Assembly: GCF_026891975.1 (NCBI RefSeq)
Contig: NZ_JAPTGB010000002.1
Span: forward strand, 1 to 64,000
Origin: Methanocorpusculum petauri
GTDB lineage: Archaea > Halobacteriota > Methanomicrobia > Methanomicrobiales > Methanocorpusculaceae
Reading direction: 5' to 3'
DNA: 64,000 bases
How positions within the stretch are numbered: position 1 is the first letter of the stretch; the number at the start of each line of letters is the position of its first letter. Below the pieces are notes generated by a model, which was not told the origin of the DNA, did no database searches, and saw only the letters and a program-made list of their open reading frames with translations. The position numbers and the translations under genes are program-made. Of the stretch, positions 35,560-44,054 are shown one piece after another.

Positions 35560-37275
35560 ATGGAACAAGTGTCAAAAATTGATGCGATGAACATCGGAAG
35601 GAAGTGTGGGATTGTACTGCTTCTTGCGGCACTGCTGATCCTCACAGTATCCTCGGCGGGATGCATCAGCCAGCCAGTGCAGGAACCCTCACTGGAAGAA
35701 AAATATGCAGACCAGCTTGCCGCAGCAAAAAATCTGACGACCATTGTCGAAACGTACGTCGTGAACGGGAGTCAGGCCCTCCGGGAAGCAGCAGGCATTA
35801 TCGCAGAAGATCCGACCAATGAAACTCTGGTGGATCAGACGTTTGCCGACATCTACACCGCCCATACTTCAGTAAAATACTTCCTCGTCGTAAACCCCGA
35901 AAAACAGATCATCGATGCATGTCCCGCGGAAAACCCGATCATCACTCCGTACATCAGTGTCATGGTTAAGAATCCGGAGACCACCTACTCCGCAGACTCT
36001 CCGGCCATAACCATGAAAACCGTAGGAATTGGCACGGGTGACGAAATCCTGGTTTCCATCCTCCCGCTGATTACCAAAGACGGAACATACACGGGATATC
36101 TCATCGTCGTATTCGACCCGGCCATAATCTATGAAAAACTCGTAAAGAGTTTTGAAGAGACCACCGGATACTCCGCATGGATCATCGAACAGAACGGAAA
36201 TATTCTCTACACCCCGGAAAGATCACAGAGGGAAGATAGTATCCTGCTGATGACAGCGCCGAACCAGACGGAACTGAATATACTGACGCAGGCAATTCTC
36301 AATACAAAATCCGGCGTGAAAACCTACTCCACCTACAGCTACGGAAAACTCAAAATCGTCAACCGGGTTGCCGCATGGGACTCTGCCCGTGTCCCGGCAG
36401 ACGTAAGTATCTCCAGCCCGATCGTCGTCGTAACCTCCGACATCGACAGCACCATACAGGTGGACACCCCCACCAGAACCACCAACCTCAGACTGGAAGA
36501 GTTTGCCCTCAGCGCCTACCTCTCTATTCAAAAAACCGGAGCAAAAGCAGCCCTCGCAGAGTTCAACAAACCGGACGGAAACTTCACGACGCAGGAGTAC
36601 TACGTCGCCGCATTTGACATAAACAACACCCAGCTCGCAAATCCCTACCGGCCGGGACTTCTCGGTGCAGACCGGACGGAGTATGTGGACATCAACGGAG
36701 TATCCACCGTCAAAATGTTTACCGGCCGGGCAAAACAGGGAGGCGGTTACGTCACCATGGTCTATGAAAATCCGGCTGACAATATGGAATCGCAACTAAA
36801 AGTCAGCTACGTCCTCCCGATCAACGAGACCTGGTATATTACGACCGGTGAGTACTATCCGGAGATCCGTGCTATCATATCCCCGGATACCCGGATGGAA
36901 ATGATACAGTATGGCCGGGAGATAATAGTATTCATTCAGAAAGAAGGACGGGAAGCAGCCCTCGCCTCCCTCAATAACGGATCCCACTACCGCAGCGACA
37001 TTGAGCTCAGCATCTATGACTCCGCAGGAAACTCCCTTGTTCACGACCCGAATCCCTGGTCAACCGAAAATCTGCTGGGAATCACCGACATCTACGGAGC
37101 ATCCATAGGACGCGACGTACTCACAATAGCACACGAAGGCGGAGGATTCAACTACATCAACCTCCCGTCGAAGAGCGATGCCACAACCCAGCTGTCGTTG
37201 GGATATGTACATCCAATCGATGATGAATGGTTCATCCTGCTCACCGTACCAATGAAGATAATAGAAACGGTTTGA
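35560..37275 (+). CDS. Lipoprotein with three Cache-like sensor domains
   Basis: About 571 residues (start 35560, or GTG at 35569, or ATG at 35587). Lipobox SSAGC, then three extracellular sensor-like units: one double-Cache-like domain (about 45-270) with YTGYLIVVFDPAIIYEKLVK, and two single-Cache_2-like domains (about 300-440 and 450-570), each ending with a WY/WF(I/L)xTxExxP-type motif (ETWYITTGEYYP, DEWFILLTVP). There is no transmembrane signal transducer, methyl-accepting or kinase domain in the same protein, so it would hand over a ligand or act as a binding protein. Many sequons suggest glycosylation. Confidence 0.75.
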   Translation: MEQVSKIDAMNIGRKCGIVLLLAALLILTVSSAGCISQPVQEPSLEEKYADQLAAAKNLTTIVETYVVNGSQALREAAGIIAEDPTNETLVDQTFADIYTAHTSVKYFLVVNPEKQIIDACPAENPIITPYISVMVKNPETTYSADSPAITMKTVGIGTGDEILVSILPLITKDGTYTGYLIVVFDPAIIYEKLVKSFEETTGYSAWIIEQNGNILYTPERSQREDSILLMTAPNQTELNILTQAILNTKSGVKTYSTYSYGKLKIVNRVAAWDSARVPADVSISSPIVVVTSDIDSTIQVDTPTRTTNLRLEEFALSAYLSIQKTGAKAALAEFNKPDGNFTTQEYYVAAFDINNTQLANPYRPGLLGADRTEYVDINGVSTVKMFTGRAKQGGGYVTMVYENPADNMESQLKVSYVLPINETWYITTGEYYPEIRAIISPDTRMEMIQYGREIIVFIQKEGREAALASLNNGSHYRSDIELSIYDSAGNSLVHDPNPWSTENLLGITDIYGASIGRDVLTIAHEGGGFNYINLPSKSDATTQLSLGYVHPIDDEWFILLTVPMKIIETV

Positions 37276-37313
37276 GAGTTCCGAAAAAGACCGGAGCCGC
37301 GTGATACAAAAAA

Positions 37314-38282
37314 TTAGTCACGGGGCCGGACGCTGACCTCTCCGGAGGAGAGCGTCCGGCGTCCGGCTGCGGTTTCTATCACAAGGCCGCCGGAGTTGTC
37401 CACATCAACCGCAACGGCATCGCACCAGACATTGTTTTCCAGAAACCGGATTGGTTTTCCCAGAAGCATGGATCGTTTCCGGTATTCATCAAGAAAGGAT
37501 CGATCGGGCAGTGCTGCGGAAAGTTCAAGCAGATGATTTGCCACGAGTGCGGCAAGACGGTTACGGGAAAAGTCAGGCCGCTGTCCGAAGAGCGAACCTG
37601 CAACCTGTTTGATCTCATCGGGGAATCCCGGATCAACCACATTGATGCCAATACCTACGACCACACACTCAACCACGCCGGACTCAAAGCCGCTGACCGC
37701 CTCGGTAAGAATACCGCAGATCTTTTTTTTCTGCACAAACACATCGTTGACCCATTTGATCTCGGGCGTCTGATCCGACACCTCTTCGACAGCCCGCGCA
37801 ACCGCGACGGAGGCCGCGGTGGTGATCAGCACTGCATCCGTTATTGCAAGATTCGGCCGGAGCACGACACTCATATAGACACCGGAACTTTTCGGCGAGT
37901 AAAAGGATCGGCCAAGGCGTCCGCGGCCCTGTGTCTGTTCCTCAGCAAGAACCATTGTCCCGTGTACCGCGCCCGCAACCGCAAGAGCCTTTGCATCCTC
38001 ATTCGTGGAGCCGGTGACTTTGTGAATCGTGATGGGAATGTCGCAATATTCCGGAGACAGATACAGCCGGATTCCTTCCGGCGACAGGATATCCGTGTCG
38101 GCGGCAAGGCAGTACCCTTTATTGGTCACCGCGGACACCGCGTAACCTTCCGCCTCAAGTGACTTCACTGCCTTCCACACTGCAGACCGGGAAACACCGA
38201 GCATTGATGCGATCTCCTCACCGGAAAAAAACCTGCCGCGGTTTTCCTCCAGGATACGGAGCACGGACGCTTTGGTTGTCAT
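37314..38282 (-). CDS. birA: Biotin-protein ligase BirA, canonical
   Basis: 322 residues. A helix-turn-helix (about 1-60, LGVSRSAVWKAVKSLEAEGY) precedes the ligase domain with TGSTNEDAKAL, the complete biotinyl-AMP loop GRGRLGRSF, KWVNDVFVQKKKICGILTE and GIGINV. Unlike the copy at 5849-6835 all arginines of GRGRxGR are present. It should biotinylate PycB. It follows a coiled-coil membrane protein by 12 bases on the same strand. Confidence 0.93.
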   Translation of the reverse strand: MTTKASVLRILEENRGRFFSGEEIASMLGVSRSAVWKAVKSLEAEGYAVSAVTNKGYCLAADTDILSPEGIRLYLSPEYCDIPITIHKVTGSTNEDAKALAVAGAVHGTMVLAEEQTQGRGRLGRSFYSPKSSGVYMSVVLRPNLAITDAVLITTAASVAVARAVEEVSDQTPEIKWVNDVFVQKKKICGILTEAVSGFESGVVECVVVGIGINVVDPGFPDEIKQVAGSLFGQRPDFSRNRLAALVANHLLELSAALPDRSFLDEYRKRSMLLGKPIRFLENNVWCDAVAVDVDNSGGLVIETAAGRRTLSSGEVSVRPRD

Positions 38283-38294
38283 AAAAAAAGAGGG

Positions 38295-39053
38295 TTATGC
38301 CGGCTGGGCAATAACGTTCTTCGGCAGCATGAAGTTGACGACAAACTCCGGAATGGATCTGTCGCTCAGAATAAGCATCTTGAAGTAGGCCTGGTTTTCT
38401 GCGGTCCTGCCCTGATACTCAAGAGAGACTTTGTAGTTGATCGTCATGATTGGAACTTTACCGAACAGGGTGGTCAGTGTTGCGGCCTGTTCACCGATCA
38501 CAATCGGTTCACCGCGGATCAGCTTGGTGGGTGTACCTTTATCAATGGAGAACATCATTTCGTCCCCGGTGCCAAGAGCGATCAGTTTGTGACCGCTGAT
38601 GTCAACCTCTTCTCCAATCGGGAACCAGACGCTGTACGTGGTGATGTAGGGATAGTTCGTTGTGGTACCGGGCTGGACTGAGACTCCCGCTGAGGCGACC
38701 AGAACGATCAGCACCAGAACGATCAGAAGAATGATGCCGCCGATCACTTTCCGTCTGCGACTCTTGCTCCTGGCCTGTTTTTCCTGTCTCTTGCGCTCCG
38801 CTTCCTCTGCTGCGAGCCGCTGGGATTCAAGTTCCGCCTGCATCTTTGCATCGGCAGCTGCTTTCTGGGACTCCAGCTCCAGCTTCATCTTTGACTCGGC
38901 GGCAGCTTTCTCCTCAGCAGCAGCGGCGGCAGCATGGGCTTCCGCTGCTGCCTGTGCTTCCGCCTCTGCCTTTTCGCGGTTGAGGCGCTCCACCTCCTTT
39001 TGCAGCTCCTCGATCTTTTTCGGGTCTGCACCCGTACTCGGGTCTTCACTCAT
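38295..39053 (-). CDS. Coiled-coil, single-helix membrane protein
   Basis: 252 residues from the ATG at 39053. A long Ala/Glu/Lys-rich coiled coil (about 8-85), a basic stretch (KQARSKSRRRK) and one membrane helix (about 97-117, VIGGIILLIVLVLIVLVASA), then a roughly 135-residue soluble part with no recognised fold. The basic residues predict that the coiled coil stays inside. A family is not recognised. Next gene downstream on the strand is BirA (gap 12). Confidence 0.65.
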   Translation of the reverse strand: MSEDPSTGADPKKIEELQKEVERLNREKAEAEAQAAAEAHAAAAAAEEKAAAESKMKLELESQKAAADAKMQAELESQRLAAEEAERKRQEKQARSKSRRRKVIGGIILLIVLVLIVLVASAGVSVQPGTTTNYPYITTYSVWFPIGEEVDISGHKLIALGTGDEMMFSIDKGTPTKLIRGEPIVIGEQAATLTTLFGKVPIMTINYKVSLEYQGRTAENQAYFKMLILSDRSIPEFVVNFMLPKNVIAQPA

Positions 39054-39168
39054 AATAACAGTTAATTGGCGGACAGAGATAAAATAATTTTGCCGGTTGA
39101 AAATCCGTCGGTTAACCGTACTCAAGAAAAAGCCTCATTATTAATCATGACAAATAAGTACCCATTTC

Positions 39169-40059
39169 ATGACGGAAATTCCAAAAGAGGAAATGCTGTT
39201 AAAATGTCCGTCCACCTGTGCCGGGTGCGGATCTTTACTGGCACTCCGATATATTCTGAAAGCGGCGGGAAAGGATACGGTTCTCGTGATCCCGGCCTGC
39301 TGTAACAGTGTAATTCAGGGCGTGTACCCGTACATGCTGCATACCGTGCCGGTGTACAACATTGCGTTTGCAGCAGCAGCCGCGTGCGCTTCGGGAATGA
39401 GTGAGGCCTTCCGAGCTGTCGGGAAGAAGACGAATGTCATCGTCTATGCAGGCGACGGCGGAACCGCCGATATCGGTATTCAGGCACTGTCCGGGGCTCT
39501 GGAGCGGGGAGAGGATTTCCTTTACATCTGCTACGACAACGAGGCATACGGGAACACCGGTATGCAGCGGTCGGGGGCCACACCGCTTGGTGCAATTACG
39601 ACAACGACGCCGAACGGAAAGACCGTCAACAAAAAAGATCTCGACAGAATCATCGAGGCACACAATCTGCCGTATCAGGCAACCGCATGTGCATCGTACC
39701 CTGCTGACATCTACAATAAAGTGAAGAAGGCACTTTCAATTCCCGGACCGAAGTTCATGCACATCCTGGCACCCTGCCCGCCGGGCTGGAGAACGCCGTC
39801 GGAGAAGACGGTGGAGATAGGCAAGATGGCAGTGAAGTCAGGTATCTGGGTGCTCTGGGAGAAGGAGTATGACAAATTCACCATAAGTGCCCCGTCGCGG
39901 GCGGCGATGAAAAAGCCCGCACCGGTTATCGATTACCTGAAAGCCCAGGGAAGATTCCGCAAAGTGGATGAGGCAACCGCTGCACGGATTCAGGCACAGG
40001 TTGATAAGAACCTGAAGAAGGTTGCAGCGGAAGCTGCATACTCGGAGGAGAACGCATGA
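39169..40059 (+). CDS. porB: Pyruvate:ferredoxin oxidoreductase beta subunit
   Basis: 296 residues, TPP-binding subunit. The motif CAGCGSLLALRYIL near the start and GDGGTADIGIQALSGALERG (the GDG...N TPP loop with YDNEAYGNTGMQRSG) are diagnostic. It forms acetyl-CoA reductive carboxylation to pyruvate in methanogens. The four genes run B-A-G-D, overlapping or abutting. The substrate could be another 2-oxoacid, but the cluster size and partner subunits fit POR. Confidence 0.9.
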   Translation: MTEIPKEEMLLKCPSTCAGCGSLLALRYILKAAGKDTVLVIPACCNSVIQGVYPYMLHTVPVYNIAFAAAAACASGMSEAFRAVGKKTNVIVYAGDGGTADIGIQALSGALERGEDFLYICYDNEAYGNTGMQRSGATPLGAITTTTPNGKTVNKKDLDRIIEAHNLPYQATACASYPADIYNKVKKALSIPGPKFMHILAPCPPGWRTPSEKTVEIGKMAVKSGIWVLWEKEYDKFTISAPSRAAMKKPAPVIDYLKAQGRFRKVDEATAARIQAQVDKNLKKVAAEAAYSEENA

Positions 40060-41186
40060 GCGAAAAACTGGTGATGTCAACCGGCAACAAGGCCGTGGCA
40101 GCAGCCGTCAAGATGGCAAAGCCGACGGTGGTCGCGGCATATCCGATCACCCCGCAGACCGAGATCATTGAGTCGATTGCAGATTATGTGGAGAGCGGTG
40201 CAATGGATGCCCGCTACATTCCGGTCGAGTCGGAGCATTCGGCGATGACCGCCTGTATCGGTGCATCGATTACAGGTGTCCGTGTGTTTACGGCAACGAG
40301 TTCACACGGACTGTTGTACATGCACGAGATGCTGCACTGGGCGGCAGGTGCCCGTCTGCCGATTGTGATGGGGCAGGTAAACCGGACGCTTGCACCCGGA
40401 TGGAACATCTGGGCAGAGCACTCGGATTCGCTGTCGCAGCGCGATACGGGATGGCTGCAGGTGTATGTGTCAACCGTGCAGGAGGCGTACGATGCGACGC
40501 TGATGGCGTTCAGAATTGCTGAGGACAACCGTGTGCTTCTGCCGGTGATGATCAATATGGACGGGTTCCTGCTGTCCCACATTATGCAGCCGTTTGAAAT
40601 GACGGAGCCGGGAGATTTCATTCCGCCGATCCATCTGCCGCACAAGATCGATGTGGAAAATCCGATGGGATACGGCGCGATGTCGCCCTCTGATATTCAC
40701 TTCACGTTCCGGTATGATATGGAGAAGGCGATGAAGAGCGCCCGTACGGTGATTGCCGAGACTGAGGCTGAGTTTGCGAAGCGGTTCGGCAGAAGCTATG
40801 CACCGGTTGAGGAGTATCTCTGTGATGATGCGGATGTGGTGATCGTTGCGATGGGAACTCTCGGTAAAGAGGCTGAGGTTGCCGCAGACCTGCTCCGCAA
40901 GGAAGGTGTCAAGGCAGGCGTGATGCGTATCCGCTGGCTGCGGCCGTTCCCGCTCGATATGAAGATTGAGGGTAAGGAACTGGTTGTGATTGACCGTGAT
41001 TATTCGTTCGGATTCGGCGGTGTTGTTGCCGGAGAGATTCAGGCGAGATATCCCGGGGCAAAGATTGCGAGAGTTATCGCCGGTCTCGGCGGCCAGGAAG
41101 TGACGTATGAGGATATGGCGGAACTCGTCCGCACGCGGAAGATCGGTACGGAGTTCTGGTTCGGTATTCCTGAGGAGGAGCAGTAA
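40056..41186 (+). CDS. porA: Pyruvate:ferredoxin oxidoreductase alpha subunit
   Basis: 376 residues, the core subunit with the N-terminal TPP-interacting domain. Recognisable features are AYPITPQTEIIESIADYVES, ESEHSAMTACIGASITGVRV then TATSSHGLLYMHEMLHWAAG and QVNRTLAPGWNIWAEHSDSL. It starts within the porB stop (ATGA) and is followed directly (TAAATG) by porG. Confidence 0.93.
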   Translation: MSEKLVMSTGNKAVAAAVKMAKPTVVAAYPITPQTEIIESIADYVESGAMDARYIPVESEHSAMTACIGASITGVRVFTATSSHGLLYMHEMLHWAAGARLPIVMGQVNRTLAPGWNIWAEHSDSLSQRDTGWLQVYVSTVQEAYDATLMAFRIAEDNRVLLPVMINMDGFLLSHIMQPFEMTEPGDFIPPIHLPHKIDVENPMGYGAMSPSDIHFTFRYDMEKAMKSARTVIAETEAEFAKRFGRSYAPVEEYLCDDADVVIVAMGTLGKEAEVAADLLRKEGVKAGVMRIRWLRPFPLDMKIEGKELVVIDRDYSFGFGGVVAGEIQARYPGAKIARVIAGLGGQEVTYEDMAELVRTRKIGTEFWFGIPEEEQ

Positions 41187-41714
41187 ATGTACGAGATTCG
41201 GATTCATTCACGCGGTGGTCAGGGCGGGGTAACCGCGGCCCGTATGATGGCGTCTGCGGCAGTGAAGGACGGAAAGTTTGCGACAGCATGTCCGTTCTAC
41301 GGTGCGGAGCGCCGCGGCGCACCGATCGTTTCGTTCGTGCGGATTGATGATCACCCTGTGCGGATTTATTCGCAGATCAAAAAGCCGGACATGATCATCG
41401 TGCTTGACCCGACCGTGATGGACACGGTAAATGTACTGGACGGTCTGAAGGAGGGGGGTGCGATCTTCATTAACACGCATGAGGATGTGCAGTTCCCCGA
41501 TCAGTTCACGGTGCACAAGGCGGATCTGACGGGCATTGCTCTGTCGGAGAATCTGGTTGTTGCGGGAAGTCCGATTCTGAATACGCCGGTGATTGGGGCG
41601 CTTGCAAAGCTGGGTCTCTTTACGCCGGAGTCGGGCACGAAGGCAATCACGGAGACGTTTACAGATGCCCGGAATGTGACGGTTGCAAAGAAGGCATACA
41701 ACGAGGTGATCTGA
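41187..41714 (+). CDS. porG: Pyruvate:ferredoxin oxidoreductase gamma subunit
   Basis: 175 residues. The N-terminal signature is YEIRIHSRGGQGGVTAARMM, then FYGAERRGAPIVSFVRIDD and NLVVAGSPILNTPVIGALAK. It is the domain III component that closes the TPP site. It abuts porA and is one base from porD. Confidence 0.93.
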   Translation: MYEIRIHSRGGQGGVTAARMMASAAVKDGKFATACPFYGAERRGAPIVSFVRIDDHPVRIYSQIKKPDMIIVLDPTVMDTVNVLDGLKEGGAIFINTHEDVQFPDQFTVHKADLTGIALSENLVVAGSPILNTPVIGALAKLGLFTPESGTKAITETFTDARNVTVAKKAYNEVI

Positions 41715-41715
41715 A

Positions 41716-41967
41716 ATGACAATGCCGAAGATGACGATCAGTGTCCCAAAAGAAGGGGCAATGGGGCAGACGGGTTCCTGGCGGACGTTTCGTCCGGTGG
41801 TGAACCGCGAGATCTGTAACCACTGCGGTATCTGTGCGATGTACTGTCCTGATGCGGTGATCGATCCCGACAACGAGGAGATCGATCTGGTGTACTGTAA
41901 GGGCTGCGGGATTTGTGCCAACGAGTGCCCGAAGAAGTGTATTGAGATGGTGAGAGAGGAGCATTAA
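41716..41967 (+). CDS. porD: Pyruvate:ferredoxin oxidoreductase delta subunit
   Basis: 83-residue ferredoxin subunit with CNHCGICAMYCPDAV and CKGCGICANECPKKC, two [4Fe-4S] clusters that pass electrons between POR and external ferredoxin. In many archaea porD precedes porA and porB; here it is last. Confidence 0.93.
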   Translation: MTMPKMTISVPKEGAMGQTGSWRTFRPVVNREICNHCGICAMYCPDAVIDPDNEEIDLVYCKGCGICANECPKKCIEMVREEH

Positions 41968-42085
41968 GGCATCTCTCCGGTTTTCTTTTTTTTAGGATAA
42001 TATTATTATCGTGCAAAACCCATTCTGTGTAAAAGTGTGATCACACGCCATTTATTTCATGGAAAAATGTGATCAGGATCACGAA

Positions 42086-43435
42086 ATGGAACGCACCGCA
42101 ATTCATGAGCTGGAAAAATGGAGGGCATCCCGGTACCGGAAACCGTTAATCGTGAACGGAATCAGGCAGGTAGGTAAAACCTGGCTGCTGAAGGAGTTCG
42201 GGAGACGTCACTATACCAATACGGCGTACTTCAACTTTGAGGAGCAGCCGGAGTTCCGGGAGTTTTTTGCAACAACAAAAGATCCGTCCCGCATTTTGCA
42301 GAATCTGATGATGGCAAGCGGCCAGACGATTACGCCGGAAACAACACTGATTATTTTTGATGAGATTCAAGAGGCACCGGATGCGCTGACCGCACTGAAG
42401 TACTTCGCGGAACATGCGCCGGAGTATCACATCGCCTGTGCCGGTTCGCTTCTGGGTGTTGCTCTGGCAAAACCGTCTTCCTTTCCGGTAGGGAAAGTGG
42501 ATTTTCTGGAGATGTATCCGATGAGTTTTTCAGAGTTTCTTCTTGCCTGCGGGGATGAGAATCTTACCACCTATCTGGAGAGTCTGGATGCTGTGGAACC
42601 GTTGCCGGATGCATTTTTCAATCCGCTGTATGAGAAGCTGAAGATGTATTTCATCTGCGGCGGCCTGCCGGAGGTCGTGCTGGCATGGGCGGAGGATCAG
42701 AATGTGGATGAGGTGCAGAAGCGGCTTGCCAATATCATCACGGCATATGAACGGGACTTTGCAAAACATATGAGTCCGAAGGATTACCCGAAGGCAACGC
42801 TTATCTGGAACTCGGTTCCGTCCCAGCTCGCAAAGGAGAATAAAAAATTCATCTACCGCGTGGTAAAGGAGGGAGCACGGGCGCGGGAGTATGAGGATGC
42901 GTTACAGTGGCTGTGCGATGCGAAGCTTCTCGTGAAGGTGTACCGTAACAGTACGCCGAGACTGCCGATGGCAGCCTATGATGATATTTCCGCTTTCAAA
43001 CTCTACCTCGCGGATGTGGGACTGCTGCGAAGGCTGGCACAGCTGGACCCTTCCGTATTCCGTGAGAGGAACAGACTTTTTGCGGAGTTCAAGGGATCGC
43101 TCAGTGAAAATTATGTTCTTCAAGCCCTGACCCCGCAGTTTGACGCAGACCTGCGGTACTGGGCAATGGATCATCCAGACTATGAGGTTGATTTTCTGCT
43201 TCAGCGGAAAAATGATGTTATTCCGGTTGAGGTGAAGTCGGAGGGAAACGTTGAGGGACGCAGCCTGAAAAAATTTAAAGAAAAATACGGGGATGAGGTA
43301 AAGATACGGGTCAGGTTCTCTTTGGCGAATTTGAAGCTGGACGGGGATGTGCTGAACATCCCGCTGTTTCTCGCGGATTCTACGGATAAGCTGATCGGGA
43401 TTGCATTGCGGGAACTGTACGGAGAGGAATACTGA
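42086..43435 (+). CDS. AAA ATPase with DUF4143 domain (copy 1)
   Basis: About 449 residues from the ATG at 42086 (a longer frame begins at 42059). It has Walker A GIRQVGKTWLLKEFG, Walker B LIIFDEIQEAPDALTALKYF, sensor CAGSLLGV, a middle domain, and the C-terminal DUF4143 part with DLRYWAMDHPDYEVDFLLQR and VIPVEVKSEGNVEGRSLKKF, a PD-(D/E)xK nuclease-like strand. Such ATPases are common in prokaryote accessory regions and often patchy; the function is not known. It lies at the start of the second accessory stretch. Confidence 0.85.
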   Translation: MERTAIHELEKWRASRYRKPLIVNGIRQVGKTWLLKEFGRRHYTNTAYFNFEEQPEFREFFATTKDPSRILQNLMMASGQTITPETTLIIFDEIQEAPDALTALKYFAEHAPEYHIACAGSLLGVALAKPSSFPVGKVDFLEMYPMSFSEFLLACGDENLTTYLESLDAVEPLPDAFFNPLYEKLKMYFICGGLPEVVLAWAEDQNVDEVQKRLANIITAYERDFAKHMSPKDYPKATLIWNSVPSQLAKENKKFIYRVVKEGARAREYEDALQWLCDAKLLVKVYRNSTPRLPMAAYDDISAFKLYLADVGLLRRLAQLDPSVFRERNRLFAEFKGSLSENYVLQALTPQFDADLRYWAMDHPDYEVDFLLQRKNDVIPVEVKSEGNVEGRSLKKFKEKYGDEVKIRVRFSLANLKLDGDVLNIPLFLADSTDKLIGIALRELYGEEY

Positions 43436-43586
43436 GGTTTGAAGTACGGGTGTGCCCGGCGGATTTTTTTTCGTTTCCGGTGGAGACGGGGAAATGTTCC
43501 CGGAAGAGATAACAACAAAAAAGAAGTGGTGATGGATCGTTTCTACCGGATGAAGAAAAAAAATCTTCCGCAGGTCCTGAAAAAAA

Positions 43587-43958
43587 TTATTTTTTCTCGG
43601 AATATTTTTCCTCTGCCATATCGTTCTGCGGCAGAGTTGCAAGCAGGCGCTTGATGGTGTGTTCGTTGCCTTCGATGATTTTGAGGAGGAGCGTTCGCTC
43701 CTGCTCCATCTGCTGCATCATGGCGGCGACCTGATCTTTGAGATTCGTTATCTCCTCGGACAGTTCGGCTATGACTTTCTGCGTCGAAACATCTGTTCCG
43801 GCAACACCGCCTATCTCCACCCAGTGGCGGCATGCCCCGTTGATCTCCGCGGTTCTGTCATGCGTGTTCTGTTCAGCAAGCCGATCAATTTCTTTGAGGA
43901 TGGGATTTGGCATGCGGAATGTGACAGAGGAAGAAGGATTGAGTTTGGATCGCGCCAT
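43587..43958 (-). CDS. Ribbon-helix-helix/coiled-coil protein, second copy
   Basis: 123 residues. An N-terminal ribbon-helix-helix (SSSVTFRMPNPILKEIDRLA, then HDRTAEINGACRHWVEI) precedes a coiled coil (EEITNLKDQVAAMMQQMEQE and following). It has the same layout as the protein at 16834-17178, including R-W-(T/V)-E-I after the second helix, so the two are paralogues. Operator-like repeats lie upstream, between it and the glycosyltransferase gene. Confidence 0.75.
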   Translation of the reverse strand: MARSKLNPSSSVTFRMPNPILKEIDRLAEQNTHDRTAEINGACRHWVEIGGVAGTDVSTQKVIAELSEEITNLKDQVAAMMQQMEQERTLLLKIIEGNEHTIKRLLATLPQNDMAEEKYSEKK

Positions 43959-44020
43959 TGGTAGTTATTCTATTTTTCAGAAGAGGTGTATTACAGTAAT
44001 CAAGCTAACAAAAGCATTAA

Positions 44021-44054
44021 TGTAAGTTAATAGCTTACAATAATGTAAGTTAAC
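44021..44054. promoter_or_regulatory. Repeated TGTAAGTTAA operator-like motif
   Basis: TGTAAGTTAA occurs at 44021-44030 and 44044-44053, 23 bases apart. The first copy also forms a perfect palindrome with CTTACA: TGTAAG (44021-44026) and CTTACA (44034-44039). The element lies between the divergent ribbon-helix-helix gene and the GT39-like gene and ends at the latter's start codon. Confidence 0.5.
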
